A DNA stretch of 64,000 nt from Membranipora membranacea (lineage: Eukaryota > Bryozoa > Gymnolaemata > Cheilostomatida > Membraniporidae): contig OU612067.1 of NCBI GenBank assembly GCA_914767715.1, positions 19,101,001-19,165,000 of the forward strand, written 5' to 3'. A model generated the notes under the pieces. The model had not been told where the DNA came from. It did not search any database and worked only from the letters and a program-made list of their open reading frames with translations. Shown here piece by piece: positions 12,101-27,100 of the stretch. Position 1 is the stretch's first letter. Each line of letters starts with the position of its first letter. Both the position numbers and the translations under genes were made by a program.

Positions 12101-15100
12101 GAGTAGGCTTTATTTTTCCTCCAATTATCTGAGATAGATGTACTGGAGTTAAAACAGGAAAAAATCATTAGAAATGGAAATAACACACAATAGATTAGAA
12201 TTTAATAAAGTTTGATGCACAAAATCATTCGAACACAACCTTAACGCAACACCGCATGCAGCACTCACTTTTGTCTATCTGCTCTCCTAGATTCGAGCTG
12301 CTGCACTAACTGATTTAGTACTCTGATTCTCTCCCCATCTGGACAATTAGCTTCTACATCCGCTCCTGTATGCTCAACATCACCAGGGGTGGATATGATA
12401 GGGGCAGCACTTTTCATGAGAGTGGTGAAGCCGGATAAAGGAGGAGTTGGGGAATCTGATGATGTCACTGATTGTACCTGGTTACAGTGAATATAAAACA
12501 CCAATAAAATTGAGCATCTTAATCGATGAAGTGCAATGAAATAAACATGGCCACCCTGCAGTAGCCTTGTCACATGGGAGCATAAAACAAAAAACAACCA
12601 CATGACAAGGCTAATTCTACAGTATATGAGGAAATTATACACTGAGAGCCAATTATGACAAATTGACCTCAATGACATAGTGCTCGAAGGATGTTGAATT
12701 TTGGGATTGAAGACAAAAAACATAATATGTTGATATTCGGAATAGTCGCGATTTAAATTATACAGCCCCTCCATTAATTAGATATTATGTCTCCTATTGG
12801 AATAAACAATGTTTTAATTCATTACCTTTGATGAAGCTCGCTGTGGATCACAATCATCAGCGCTTGTTGATGTGCTAGATAAGTGGGTATCACTATTAGG
12901 CTGAGGACCCCTGATAGGCTGATGGTAATAGTGTTGATCTGTGATTGGCTCATTTGCAAAGTCTGTGATTGTGATTGGTGGAACATCCATAGATGAGAGA
13001 GAAATTGAGCTCTGCTCAGCCAGAGATCTGCGAAAAAAAGTTCTGCAATATATTGATTTATGGTTCTCTTGCTAAGCCTGGTTCTAAAATTTTCAAATTG
13101 GTCTAAATTTGCATGCAAAGAGTCAAAATTAAAGTAATCGTCAAAGCACTTAGCAGACCTGCTATATTCCTTTCCTCTTGCGTTGGAATTCATGTTCATA
13201 CTTGGGTACAAAGTCTCATCAAATGTGGTGATGTGAGTAGGCGTGTCCACTTCCTGTATCACACTGAGCTCATGGAGGTCAAGGTCATCCAGTCCAGCCT
13301 TGGCTGTCACTGGTGGCCGTAGTGGTATATCTCCTAAGACAAAAATGGAATAAAAGCTTATTTTGCAGCTAGTTCCATAGGAGTCAAAGTGTTTGTACTG
13401 ATTGGCTGTTGGGAGGGAGAGAGCCAACCCGAGGTCCGAAGGTAATTTTCTGAAAATATCAGTCTATTAATACATATTTAATGTGAAAGTAATTTTTTTC
13501 ACTTTTACAATCGCATCTCAATAGGTACTTGCAGTGACCTGGCTTAGCATTGAAAACTTAGCAATATGTATTCAAAACGAACAATATGGTGTTGCTCAGG
13601 ATGCTGCCTACATGATCACCATGTAATATCCCCTTCATTACATGGTAGAAATATTTACATCCGCTCAAATGGTAGAGTACTGACATTGAAGATAATGAAT
13701 GTGATATTCTGAGATAGTTTATAATTGGACTCACTGCTTGGAGTACTTTGTCCTGACTGCTCCTCATCTAACTCTATACCCAGACTATGTAGCGTATGTC
13801 TCAGACTATTCTGTGTATCGAGTAATTCTCTCTGAGATGTCGAGGGAGACAATAACTTCCTTTTCTGGTCCTGAATATCAGCCAGCTGTCGCCTCAGCTC
13901 TTCCTGTCTCCTTAAACAACAAACAGCCAGTTGTAGGAAAAGACAACTCTCAACACAATATTCTCTGATAAGTAGAGTCAACAACTTAGAAAGGGAGTCA
14001 ACTTAGAAAGTCTACAATAAATGTTAGAAAGAGAGCTCGGACATGCAAGTCTTATATTATATGGACTGACCAACAAGCTGGAACTACATACCATCATGAG
14101 CATACAGAACCAGGATAGGGTCACTAACTTGTTAAATTCTTGTTGTTTAGCCATCATCTGCTGATGAAGTGGAGACCATTCAGAATCTATTTCATCCTGA
14201 GGTACAGAAGCACTAGTCTGAGGAACTGCAGAAGTAGGCTCGGTTAGATGTATGCCGCTCCTAACTGGTGAGGTGTCAGATGGACCAGAGGCTAAAGCTT
14301 CTGCCCAAGTCAACCCGCTTCCAGCTGACTTTGCGCTATGATAAAAAGAAAGGCTAACAATAAAATCACGTGTTCAGCAATATTACTCTATACAGTAAAG
14401 CTACTCGTGATTAGCCATGTTATTTTATAGTGGTCTGAGAAAAAGACACTAAACATAAGAAACAGTTGAGGAATTCGGTATTTTTATCAGATTCAGATCC
14501 ATCTTACCAAAAATAACCATCAACATTTTGTAACAAAGACCATTGTGTAAAGCAGAACTCTGAATTGTGAACAAAGTTCTAGAAACAGCATCACTGCTTA
14601 ACTAGAGTGCTCAAAGTCTACTGTGGTTGACACCTGGATGCCACAGCTAGCAATCCACGTAAAGTTCTAGCACCAAAACTACTGGATAACACAGGATTGT
14701 AGGAAAATTGACTGCAGGACACACAGACATAAAAACTCCACTTACTCTGTTTCTTTAGCAATGAATCTCCTTGTGACAGCGTGAAGTAATCTCTCTCTTT
14801 CATCTATAGACATGTAGGTGGGTTTTGATTGGCTGGAGGCTGATGATAGTGTTGGCTGAGCTTCTTGGGGATGGATATCAGACCTCAATTGATTATCAGC
14901 ATTGTTGGAGATGTTCGGTCGGACAAAACGATCCAATTTTACAGACGACATCATATCCTGTAACCGTTCTAACCTTCTAGAATGTTCCTGTAGCTCTGAT
15001 TGTAGCGCTGATGGCTCCTTAGGACCTATGAGTAGAGATATAACCCGGTCATAATCACGTTATCAGGAGGCTAGACTCTCTCATTTTTAGGGCAGAAGGT

Positions 15101-18100
15101 AATGTTTACATCTTGCAGGGCAGCTCACATTATAATATTAATGTTTGATTTTATAATTATTATCAAAAATTAGTATTATTATTACAATATTATTATCATT
15201 GTACAGCGTAGTCGAGGTTACCTCCACAGATTTAATTTTAGGTACTGCATTTTAGGGCAGTGTCACTTTTAAATTGTAACAATGGTTTCCAGTTCACAGC
15301 CAGTCAGGAGTAAAACTTTATTTGATAACATTGATTCAAATTGACTCTTTGCTTGAAACTTTGATATTATTGGCAGAAACATTTATCACGTATGTAAAAC
15401 AGTATACTATTTGGAAATCAGGGAGGATGAAAACATTCCATGCCAGAATGTTTTAGAGTTAGACAAAAAAGAGCGCTAGTTCAGAGTGTATCTGTATGGA
15501 AAGTCTTGTAACATTCGGTCATATCAGCTTGTTCAGAAAACTGTACAACTACTCAGTTTATTGTCGTGCAGTGTTCTCGGTCCTGCTGTGGTTTTCCATA
15601 TATGTAACAATGTGAACTAATGTTAAGACGGAAGTAATTGGAAGCGAACATGTCAACAAGCATGGAAAGGTAACTCACATCAGAGGCAACTCCTAATGCT
15701 TACATTTAAGACCACAATAATAAACCTATTACATGAACATACAGCTACACCAAGTTAGAACATAAAAGTTATTATTGCCACTGGCGACAGTCTCTGTTGT
15801 ATTTATCCTCAAACTTCTGTTCTCCTTGTATGAAGGTAAGTAAGCTCACATGTCTAACTTACTTAACAATATCTCTGTACTATAAACTAAGATGTTCATT
15901 TTTGGTGGTCTAGGGGCTCAAGAGTGACTCATTTGGGATTGTTGCATGTTACAGTTCTAACACAATATTTAATTCATATACTTGGATGTTCGTGTACAGC
16001 AGTCTAAAATCTCAGGATTATTATGCTCTGGCTTATGTTACAAATTAAAAATAATCTGAGATAGCCTTCAACATTGCGTTAAGTTGCTCCTAGAGCTTTT
16101 AAAAAATCAGAAACGAAGTGGCTATTGGTAATGCATTCAACACTTCCGATTTCTTTCCCACCATTTTGTTTATTACTTTTACTTCTTTTTTTTTGGTACT
16201 TTATCTGTCACTACACAACAAATGATCAAATATGACCATAATGTAGATTTCTTAGAGAAAAAAAGTGTAGTACACCAGTATTGATGTGAACTTGAATTTT
16301 GTTATGTTGATTTCAGAAAAAAAAGAACATAAGAGACAAGTAAATGTATGTAAGGGGATGATAGTCGGCGTCAAAGAGGGAGAAAAAGTGAAACAGATTA
16401 ATCTCACTAATATAACTTTTAGCCACATTTATACTCTGAAATTAAAAGGACCACAATTATTACCACATAGCGACTGACTCTCATGTACAAACACAGTCTG
16501 GTTTTGGAACATAGTTTACATTCATTGTTCTTTTGTGTTTTTTTACTGCATGCAGGGCTTTTCCACTGCTGTATAATTTGAGAAGACATACAGTTCTATA
16601 TACAGATTAATGGTAACTAAGCCATCTAATAAAGTATACTGGTACCTTATATTACTTTTCACTTGAACAGAAATTTTCATTGCAGAAAGAAGACGAATGG
16701 ACTAGAAGAAATATCAGAGGAGTAAGTTCACAATCAACAACCATTGTAAGGGCGGATATTACCATATTACCCTTATTTCAGATATCAAAAGTAATGGGAG
16801 TTGTGTCGTTTATATTCAATGAGGAGATAACTTTCAAGTCCGGACTCCCATTCAGTTATTTCCATCAGGGAGAATTCTCCCTGTTTCCATATACTTATTA
16901 TGAAGTGTTTGATTTTTTTATAGAAATAAAAAAGGAAAAATCTGATATAAATCTTTCGTTCTAAAGCCTCAACTGATGCTTCAGTGTGTTTTGGTTGCTT
17001 TACCAACAACAGTGATGCAAACATGTACATGACCATTACAAGACATGCTAAGGAGATCGGAGAAATGAGTAGATGCTATCACGACATGACGAAGCTAACA
17101 AGACTAGGATGGAGTTTGGTTGGTTTCTAATGTAACTGGCACACGGTGGGCTGCATAAAGAGACACACATACTGCAACATGACATATTTTAATGCTTTGA
17201 ATAACGAAAGATCTATATACTAACTAGTTTACTTATTCGCCTGGTTTAACAAAAAGTCATAATTTTTCCAAATCATTGCAGAAAAAATATGATTGACAGA
17301 GATGGCAGTGAGGAGGATTAAAGAGAAAGTGAGAGATTTAGTGAAACAGCAGACAAATACAGAGGTAGAGGTAAGTCATCAACTCCCGATATTTGACAGA
17401 ACGTGACTGATTGAAATAAAGGGATGAACATTTATCCTGACCTTATGAGTTGCCTCCTTTTCTGAATTTCCATATCTTGTCGTTGAAGACAACAGGGACT
17501 CTTAGGTACAATAAATTATTTTTATTTTGATGCAAAGTTCGATAAAAAGAAACAACGGTAGCGGGCACTGAAGAATCGAAGAAGGAGGAAGAGGTGACCG
17601 GGGATGGAGCCAGATGTAAGGAAGAAGATTCAAAGTAAAGCAAGGTACTATACCAAATTCATGTTTATGGTTGAGGCTGATAATGATGGTAACACAAACT
17701 GTCTTAATTGTCTTGCTGTTACCTTTAAGAGGCAAATAAGACAATTTTTACTTCCAAAAGAATCACATAAAAAAATACTTCCAATGCCTCAAAAAAGATA
17801 AAACAGGCTCATCAAATGACCTTCATAACAGAGGATTTTATTGCAGTCTCAGGCATTAAAAAAAGGCAAGGATTTCAACATTTTATAGTTCAGGTACCTC
17901 AATTCAGGTAAACGATTTTACAAAAAAAAAGAGTAGCCGGTTAGGGTGGACAACAATCCCTTCACGAGCATCAGACGGGGCATGTTGAATAGAACAGTTT
18001 TATACTGGTTAAAAAAGAAAAAATAAGATCCCTTGGCTTCCTTGCAACTAACTTTGTTAGCTTGGAATCCAATATACACACTTGCTGGTACCCTTTATGG

Positions 18101-21100
18101 AACCAATAAGACAATGTTTGAAAAAAATCAAAATCGATTTTTCAACTCCAACAGCCTAAAAAAGATAAGATGGGCTGATCAAGTGAACCTCATAACAAAG
18201 GGATTTATTGAAGTCCCAGGGAGTCGAAACAGTTCTAGGATTCAACATCACTGAGTTAAAGTACCTCGATCTGGATAGATTTTGCCACCAAATTATACTG
18301 CTTTATCATTAGTGTGGCAGAGCTACACTTCAAGCTACATGGCCTGTTAGCTTGTGCATAAAACCTGATACAGACTTTGCACATGCAGATCTTGTCCTGG
18401 CTCTGTTGCATGTTAACTTTGTTAGCTTGAAATGCATTGGGGGGGGGGGAGGCCATGATGGCAATGTTTATCTCCAGAAAACAATCTTTGAATTCTTCCC
18501 GCGCGAAGCCTCAAAAAAGATAGGATGGACTGATCAAAAGTGACCAAGTATTGGGAATGGTTTTTGCAGACTTGCAGCATTACATAGAGTCCCCACAGGA
18601 CCAGGGACTTAGAATGACACACCAGGGCTGCCTGACAACATCGACTAGTTATTCACCAGAATGGTATGTTACAAAGGAAGTGACACAGGACCACCGGTAG
18701 CAGCAGAGGGTGGAAATAGAAGGCACTGTGAAGATAATATCTAATGACTGGCATGAAGGGACTGTGGAGAAAGAAGTTGTAGTGAATACAGGTATAGGAA
18801 ATTGGTTATTGGTTATAAATTTCCTGATGAATAGATTATAATTATTGCAGTCTCAAGCCGGCAAAAGCATTTCAAATTTGAACTAGGCTGTAGGATCAAA
18901 TACGGGCTTCTCAGATTGAAAAGTACAGGTCCCGTCTAATGACGAACAGACAGATGAGGGAGAACTTAAGTCTGCAGTTGACTCAGTACTGCAGTCAGCA
19001 GTAATGTATTGTGTCAGCAATATTTTTGAATTCAATTTTTAGACCTCCTGCTCGATATAAAATGTATCCAATACGTAATATTTGTTAAAAGGCTTTACAT
19101 GCACTAATAGACCTGAGGAAAAAAATAATTGAGTATACAGAAAGGCATTTTGTATTTTATTCTATTTAGGATAATTCTGTCTTTTTTCTCTGCATGCTTT
19201 CAACATAACATATTCCTAATTAAAACTGGTATTTACAGATATACTAATCGAAGTACAAAGAACTGCTGAACATGCTAGACTAAATGACAGGGATGACAAC
19301 TCCGAAGACCAGGTCAGGGATTAGAGTTCTATTAATTCAGGTGAAATAACCGAAAGTATTGATACATGATAAATAATATTGTGAATAACAAGTACATTGT
19401 ATTGACCATGAACATATTATTATTATTCTTCCTCTTATATTATTATAACACCTTTGATATATCTTAACTTTATCTTTATAAGTTGCTGCATGTTTATGGG
19501 CTTGACATACTGAAGAGGCTCACACAATGGCATTGTGTTATCAGAGAAATCCAGTAAAATGCGCTCTAGGGATTTCTCTAAAACATAATAAATTACTAAC
19601 AGAAAGTGATGTGATATTATAATCATACAGATGCGATGTTTTGAGAAATTCGGATAGATATAGGAGTTATATACTGATGGCAGATCAACATATGGTGGAA
19701 AGAGTGGAAAGAGTAGGGAGCAAAAAGAAGGGTGAAGACACACTGAACTCAACTGGTCACCAAATGATGATAAGCTTCGTTTTCACTTCCTAAGATTTAG
19801 CTCTCTAAAGAGTTATGATAATGGTCACTTGATGAATAGTATAACAATAAGACATAGCAATGCTAGACGAACCCTAAAAAAAGGTCATCACTGTAAAATT
19901 ACGTTCTTTATTCAAGTTTTACTTCGGATCAAGTTGAGGCTATTGGGTGTGAGCTGGTCGGGAGGAAGAAGAGAAAAAGATTGAGAGATACTTTAATTAT
20001 GTGCTATAAACTAGACACTAACTGTGGTGGACAAGGACCGATTACTGCCTAGGTATCGCCCTGTATACGAAAACTTGAACAGTCGATTTATTATGTAACC
20101 TACCTCTAGAAGCCGTGCCTTCAAAGTTTCCATCCTGAGTTTTCTTTCTATTCTCTGAACTGTGACTATCTAGCGGAGCTCTCATCAGCCTTTCTCTCTC
20201 CTCAACGGACACAAATATGTTCCCCGCAGTGCCTCTAGTTAGAGGTGGAATCTCAGGCGGTGTAGCCTCAGTCCTCATGTATTTAACTGTAGGGAAGGGC
20301 TGTCCATGCAATGTATCTCCATCATACTCGTCTGCAAACAGAATATAAATTTGTTGAACCTTTATGTCAAAAAACATCACAGATGTGAGAAATACTTGAC
20401 TAACACACATTCAAACTACCTCGATGCTCAGTCCAGTATTCCTCACATCTGGAATGATTTTTGAGCTCTCACACATCAAAACAACCTGGTGACAGAACAG
20501 AATAAATAAATAAATTTCCACGCCAAGTAGACAGAGGGTATTTCTTAGTTATCAAAAAGATAAATTCAGGATAAATTCTACTATTTGAGCATGAACCTCT
20601 GGAGAACTCGGGTGCAGACATTCTTGACGGTATTTCTCCTCTTGCTAGCATCTCTCTATCTGTGACTGTCACATATCCTGTTGGGCGTGGCCTATCAATC
20701 ACATGGTCATCTCCTGCAGTCACATGACCAGCACCAGGCTCCGCCCTATAGACAGGTGGTACAAAGTACATGTTTTGTCGCGCCTCAGCAACCTGTGACT
20801 GGTTAGCCATCTGATTGGATGGCTCCTGCTCGAGTCTGATTGGTCGATGAGACTGTTGAAGACAACTTTGGTCAGCAGTATTTTCTAGTCTGCTGTCCAT
20901 CTCATAACCTTTGAATAAGAGTTAATGGATATAGAAAATGCACTGTGTTACAATTTGAAAATCAGTAACAGGTACTTTGATCTCATTGGCCTATTAGCCT
21001 AAATCATGCTGACTCTCATAATGATAGACATGACTCATGTCTATGCTCCTAATGTTGTTAGTACCAGGTTTGAGGGCTACGTCAGCATTGACGGACTCGA

Positions 21101-24100
21101 AACTTCATTCCAATATATCTCATATTATATGTTTGAATATTTAGTTTTCAGTTCTGTCACTGGTTGGTCATTTTGTATGTCAAGTCAATTTTCACAAATT
21201 GAAAAGATCTTTATCCAAGTTTTGAGAAATCGTTCCCATGTTACTGTGATTCACAAATAGAGAAATCAGTTTCTTATAAACAAAATACAGGATGAGGGTT
21301 TCCATAGACTTAATAATACTATTAAGTCAATGGGGTCTTTCCATCATGTTACCCTCTTCGGTCAAAGTTCATAAAATCCTGTGTCACTGCTCATATTTTT
21401 GTTTCGAAATACAGCAAAAAAATCAAATCGATGCAGTCTACACTGTGTGCCAAATGGCCTGATACTATGGTTTTTTTGTCTCACCTCTCTCAGAACTGGT
21501 GATCTGGTTTAGTTTATGTTTGATACTCTCACCAAGTGATGATTTCTGTCTCAGATACCAGTCCCATGTTGATTCTCCTGGTCTTCTAGCTTGAGTATCA
21601 GTGGATCTCGCCGACCTACCAATAACGAGTTAAATTTTCATGAACAAAATTTCAATAACTATCAGCAGTTTTGAGTTCGAATTGAAATCACAGCTCTGAC
21701 TGAAATGAAAATCTTGAGTTTAAAAATATCCAGCATTTATCAAAATATCCAAAAGTTTAAGATCAGAAATCACCTGTCCAGAGATAAAGAGTCTCTGTTA
21801 GCAGGGCAATCGACATGTGGTACAGTACTGTCTGTTAGATCATACGTCTCCGCCTCCAGATTCTCCTGATTGGTCAGTTTTCTCTCTAATCTATCAGCTA
21901 GCTGCTCCTCTTTGTCTAGTAACGATTTCTCCGACTGTCAACAACAAAAGGTTTATGAGTATAATAAGATGGCACAGAAGCAGGCACCTCAGGAAATTAG
22001 CTCTTCCGTCAAATACATAAAAAGGAAAAAGTGTCTTATGAATCACCACCCTCTGCAGGAGGAGTAAAGTTTATCAAAATTGTTTGTCATTTTTGCGACC
22101 TGTGGAATGTCAATTCAAATAAAAAGAGTTGAAAAACCTAATAATGTGCTCCAATGCAAATTATTCTGCTGGCAAAAACAATCTGTTGAAGCGTTCATTG
22201 GGAGTTATCTCCCTTGATGATAGGCAGCATCCCCCTGCTGCTCTGCAGTGTCTCAGGACTAATCTGTATACAGACGGACTTTTATATATAGATTACCTTG
22301 AGAGTTTGCAGTTCACCGATCTGTGTCTCTAATGATTTCATATATTCCATCAGTTCCTTCCTCTGTTTCTCTATAAACTGAGAACTTGTGGTTGTGTCCC
22401 CCTCACTGCTTGTAACTCTACACAGAAGATAAATAAGTTTGCGACACACAGATAACAAACACCAACATGACAGATGACCTGAGAGGTAATGTATTACCCA
22501 AGCCAAGCATCTTGGCCTGATGCTTTAAATATGTATTAGAGCAAACGTTTGAGTTACCCCCTCCCCCTCGACCAGGTAAGACACTGGGTCTGGTTTGGTG
22601 GGTTTCCAGCTCAAATCAATCCCCTCTCGGATGAACCAAACCAGCAAAAATGGAACTCGAGTGGCAGCAGTAAGATCATCAATTTCTTTATTTAATTTAT
22701 TATTTAAACGTAATTTTTTTGATTTATCTTTTTCATCATTTTGATTGAAATTTTTTCCCCCCTTTTTTTTCTCGATGGCTGATTTTGCAAAACATTGTCA
22801 TCGAATGAAACTTATGCCAATAAAGTGTAAAAAAAATGTAATTGTCTTTTTAATATTATTACCTGGTCTGACTGATGGTCTCATTAGTAGATTGATTACT
22901 GGTAGCTTCCTCGCTATATGTGACCTCATATACTTGTTCTAGACTCTGATTGGACGTCGTCTCATTACTAGTCTTAGCCTCGATGTCAACAACAGCAGGT
23001 AAAACTATCACATCATCAGTCTTGCCACCCTGTGAGATAATGAGAACAAATTAGTATGGAGCAGCCGTGGGCAAAGTGCCTTAAATCTATTCAATAGCTT
23101 CTAGATCTTTCTTCGTTGTTCTCGGCTCATATAATCGGGGCAATTGTCATATTGTCAAATATCATAAACATTATCAATCTGGGCAAAAGATTGTGTTCTG
23201 TAATATTTTAATTTCATTTTTCAACATAAATGGCTCGATGAAACATCATATGGACAGGAGAAAACCATTGGCTGGATTGGAGTAGAAAAACTTTATGACT
23301 GATTCGGAGTTCTCAGGTTTCCCAGACATCTGGGCTTCACATTTTAATTATATCAAGTTACCTTTCCATGCGAGTGAGACACGTATACACTAACCAACTG
23401 AATATAAATCTTTGATGAAATGAATATACTACCCACACACCTGATGACGTCCTGTTTGGACTTGGTCAGCTGGTAGAGCCACATCCTCATCATCCTGACC
23501 TTCGACCTCCTCGCTGACCCACTGCTCCTTTTGATTGGCTATTCTCTTCATCATTTTGTTCAGTACCTTTCAAAGAAAGCAGCACGTAACATGCAGAAAT
23601 ATACTGGTACTGAGATTTGAAACACTTTTGTAAGGAGTTTTTTTACAGAATTTGAATGAAAATGAATACTAAGACTATGGCCTCGTTAGGAATTTCAAAC
23701 TCACAAAATTCAATATCAAAAAATTAAAAACATTCATCATCACAATCATATTATTGAGAAAAATAAAGTGCTGCATCTAAATTTAGCAAGTTTCTTACGA
23801 TTGAACTTGGCAATTATTCTAATGAATGTTCTTCTGAAAGCTGTTTCAACTCCTATTGTATCATCCAGTGGATTGAGGCTTTGACGCTTGGACATGTAGG
23901 TAAGTAGCTGCCCTGTCACGCGGCTACTTTTTTGTTACTCCCAAAACCGCGTGACAAAGCTAGGTATGTAGGTCTTATAGGAACCATAGTACTCACGGCT
24001 TTCCTCTTTTTCTCACTGCCAGTGGCCTCAGTGTAATCGCATGTAGCCTCAGAGGTAGTGACTGGGGTGATATTAGTGACATTCTGGAACGGGACGCGTC

Positions 24101-27100
24101 CTCTGACAGAGTCACCATCTCGTACTCTGCTGATAGGAGGACGTGGTTCCGAGTCTGAGGGACTAGATGTACTAGTAGCTTCAGTTACTGTCGGTGTGAG
24201 GTCATAGTTCAGAGGTGGAGCATTGGCTGAAACAAAGCAAATATACCTCTTATGAATCGAAGTCATAAAACCTTTATGAAATCTAACACCATTTAGCTTA
24301 AAATTTGACAGGCTTAGAAACATGAGTAATGTCCGCAATCTATTACTCCTAAAAATAGCAAATCAGCACAATTCTCCCAATAATTATGATGGTACACAAA
24401 CGTTAAAAAATCGGGATAATAACCATGAACTATTCCACAGATTGATCAATTTCCATGTGTGACAGTCATCAGTGTGTCATTGTTGTGTATTTGGAAATCA
24501 ATCCTTCGCAAAATCAAGACCAATATTCGCAACAACAAAAAAAACCGCTGACATCAATGGAAAATATCATGAAAACATCACAATAATAATGAAAGATATT
24601 AGAAATGATGATTTCTTGCTGACAATTAATGTATTTTTATTAATGGTACAAACCTTTGAGATCCACTGGATCATAGTCATGGGAGAATAACTCCTCTACT
24701 TTTCTCTCCATCTGTACCTGTCTGTCCGACTCTCTCTCCATCACGACATGAGCTGGCAGGAACAGAGCCTGTGGTATGTGCTCCAGATTCTGCTGTCTGA
24801 ATAAATGAGCAAAGCAAGTAAACACGTTGGTAGCTTGATAAGCAACGTTTACTGTGCTGTTCCAGACCATGCCGTCATTAAATCATATAATAACTCTACT
24901 AGACTAAGGCTTGGTTCACATTGTCCCAGATGACACTAGGATGCCATCCCAGATGCTTATCCCAGTCACATTATAACATTCATCCCAGATAGCCATCCCA
25001 GTCAATATGATCCAGAAAATGACACAATTCCAGACTGTCTGGGTCCGTCTGGGATAGCATCGGGAAAGTTCGTAAGCGTCAAACTTTCCCGATGCTATCT
25101 GTCTGGGTCCGTCTGGGATTGTGTCATTTTCTGGTTCACATTGACTGGGATGGCTATCTGGGATGGCTATCTGGGATGAATGATATAATGTGACTGGGAT
25201 AAGCATCTGGGATGGCATCCTAGTGTCATCTGGGACAATGTGAACCAAGCATAAATTACCAAACCATTGCAAAACAACAAGAATACAATTTAACACAACC
25301 TATCATCTGCTTCATTTGACTTCAGTTTACCGCATTCAGTTGAGCACATGAGAATTCAAAAGAGAAGCATCGTCAGATTGACAATCCCTGTTCGGATATA
25401 TATAAGGTATTATGTATAGAGCAGTCGCCAGACACACACTGAGCCACTCTACATGACTATTTATAGCTTAGATTATGACAAAGAAGGCAAGTTTTTGCGG
25501 GTCGGTGGTTCACATTACTTTACTTATACGTTTGTTGATTTATTCAATTTGGTCATGCAAGACAAAACGATCAAATTGAGAGATAGAAAGTTGGATGATT
25601 TATACCTGTGTTTTCTGTCGGCTTTCTCGAGCACATCAAGTTCGCTCATCATATTATTATAATGTTGTCTCATCCTTTCTCTCTTTAGTGCATGAGCTCC
25701 TCTTACTCGAGCCTTCTCCAATCTGTCAATAATATACAAGAAAAGTGTTTATTGCAACTCAAGCAGATTAATAATGAAGTAATTTAAATGAATAAAAGAA
25801 AAAAATTCAAAAAAGTAGCGTGACCCAAAACTAGATAGCATATTTTACAAAAAAAAGCTAGTGGCATACTTTGCAGTGTGGCACATAATATACAAGATAA
25901 TTTGTCGTTGATGCATCAAAAATTATGTTTCTTTTACCATGGTTGGATTCTCAATAAAACAGTTAAGTCTTATGTAAATAGCCAGGGTTCCGAGGCTGCA
26001 AGTTATTGCTCACAAGCCACAGAGGGCCTAGTACATGTGTTCAAACTCTGCCCTGGTAGTGGTTTTCCATAACCAAACCCTTAATGGAACGCCACAACCA
26101 ACAAAGTTTATTATGCAACGTACTATTGTAACAGGTTCTAACGCTATGTAAAACAAATCTATTGTCTTCCTTATGCCTAGTCGTTTTTATTCACATGAGT
26201 TCCATTGTTGACCATTACCCATATCATAACCTCAAACCCTAACAAAAGTGTCAATAATACCAAGATAAAATAGAGTCGTTCTATGAACGCTATTTTATTT
26301 TGAAGACAATTTATCATCCTGGACGGATGTTTTCCATAACGAGCCAAATTACGGCAAAAGTGGGGGAGGATAACTCTCAACTGACCTTTCGTTTATGTCG
26401 CACTGGTTATGATGAGTTACCCCCTCTAGCCTATCATTCTCTAGCTCCGCCCCTGTGAGCCCCTCACACACTGAGTCATTATTTCTCTCTACTATACACT
26501 CCTCGGCTTGTATCGTATACGGATAAGTGTATGTGTCCGCATCTGTGAGCTGTCACAAACAAATAAATAGTCGAGATTTTTAAACCAATTCATTTCATTT
26601 AATAAAGTGTTATATCTACCAATCAATAACATACAAAAAGGCTTATTCTCCTAACTAAGGCCACACCAAATTAATGTCTTGATCTAGATGACGAGCAAGA
26701 AGGAATTTTGGAGGAGGGAGGAGGTATATTATTTTTCAATTTATGCCAAAATACTAGAGGAGGCTGGAGGGAATTCCATTTTATTGTTTTATTTTTGGCA
26801 ATTATGGAGAGGACGCTGGAGAGAAATTCATTTTATCACACATTTTGTGTTATTTTTACAATAATTTAGAGAATGATCAGCTGGAGGCTATTTTAGTTTA
26901 TTTCTATGATCCAGATAATATTTTAGAGGAGGGAGGTAAATCTAGATCAAGACATCAATTTGGTGTGGCCTAATTATTATTTTTGTATGTATATATTTCT
27001 TTCTTCTTTTTTTTGTTTATGAACACAAAAAACAATTTTTATTTGCTTATAACATATATATACATATGAAAACCTCAATAATAGTGATATGACAAGTGAA

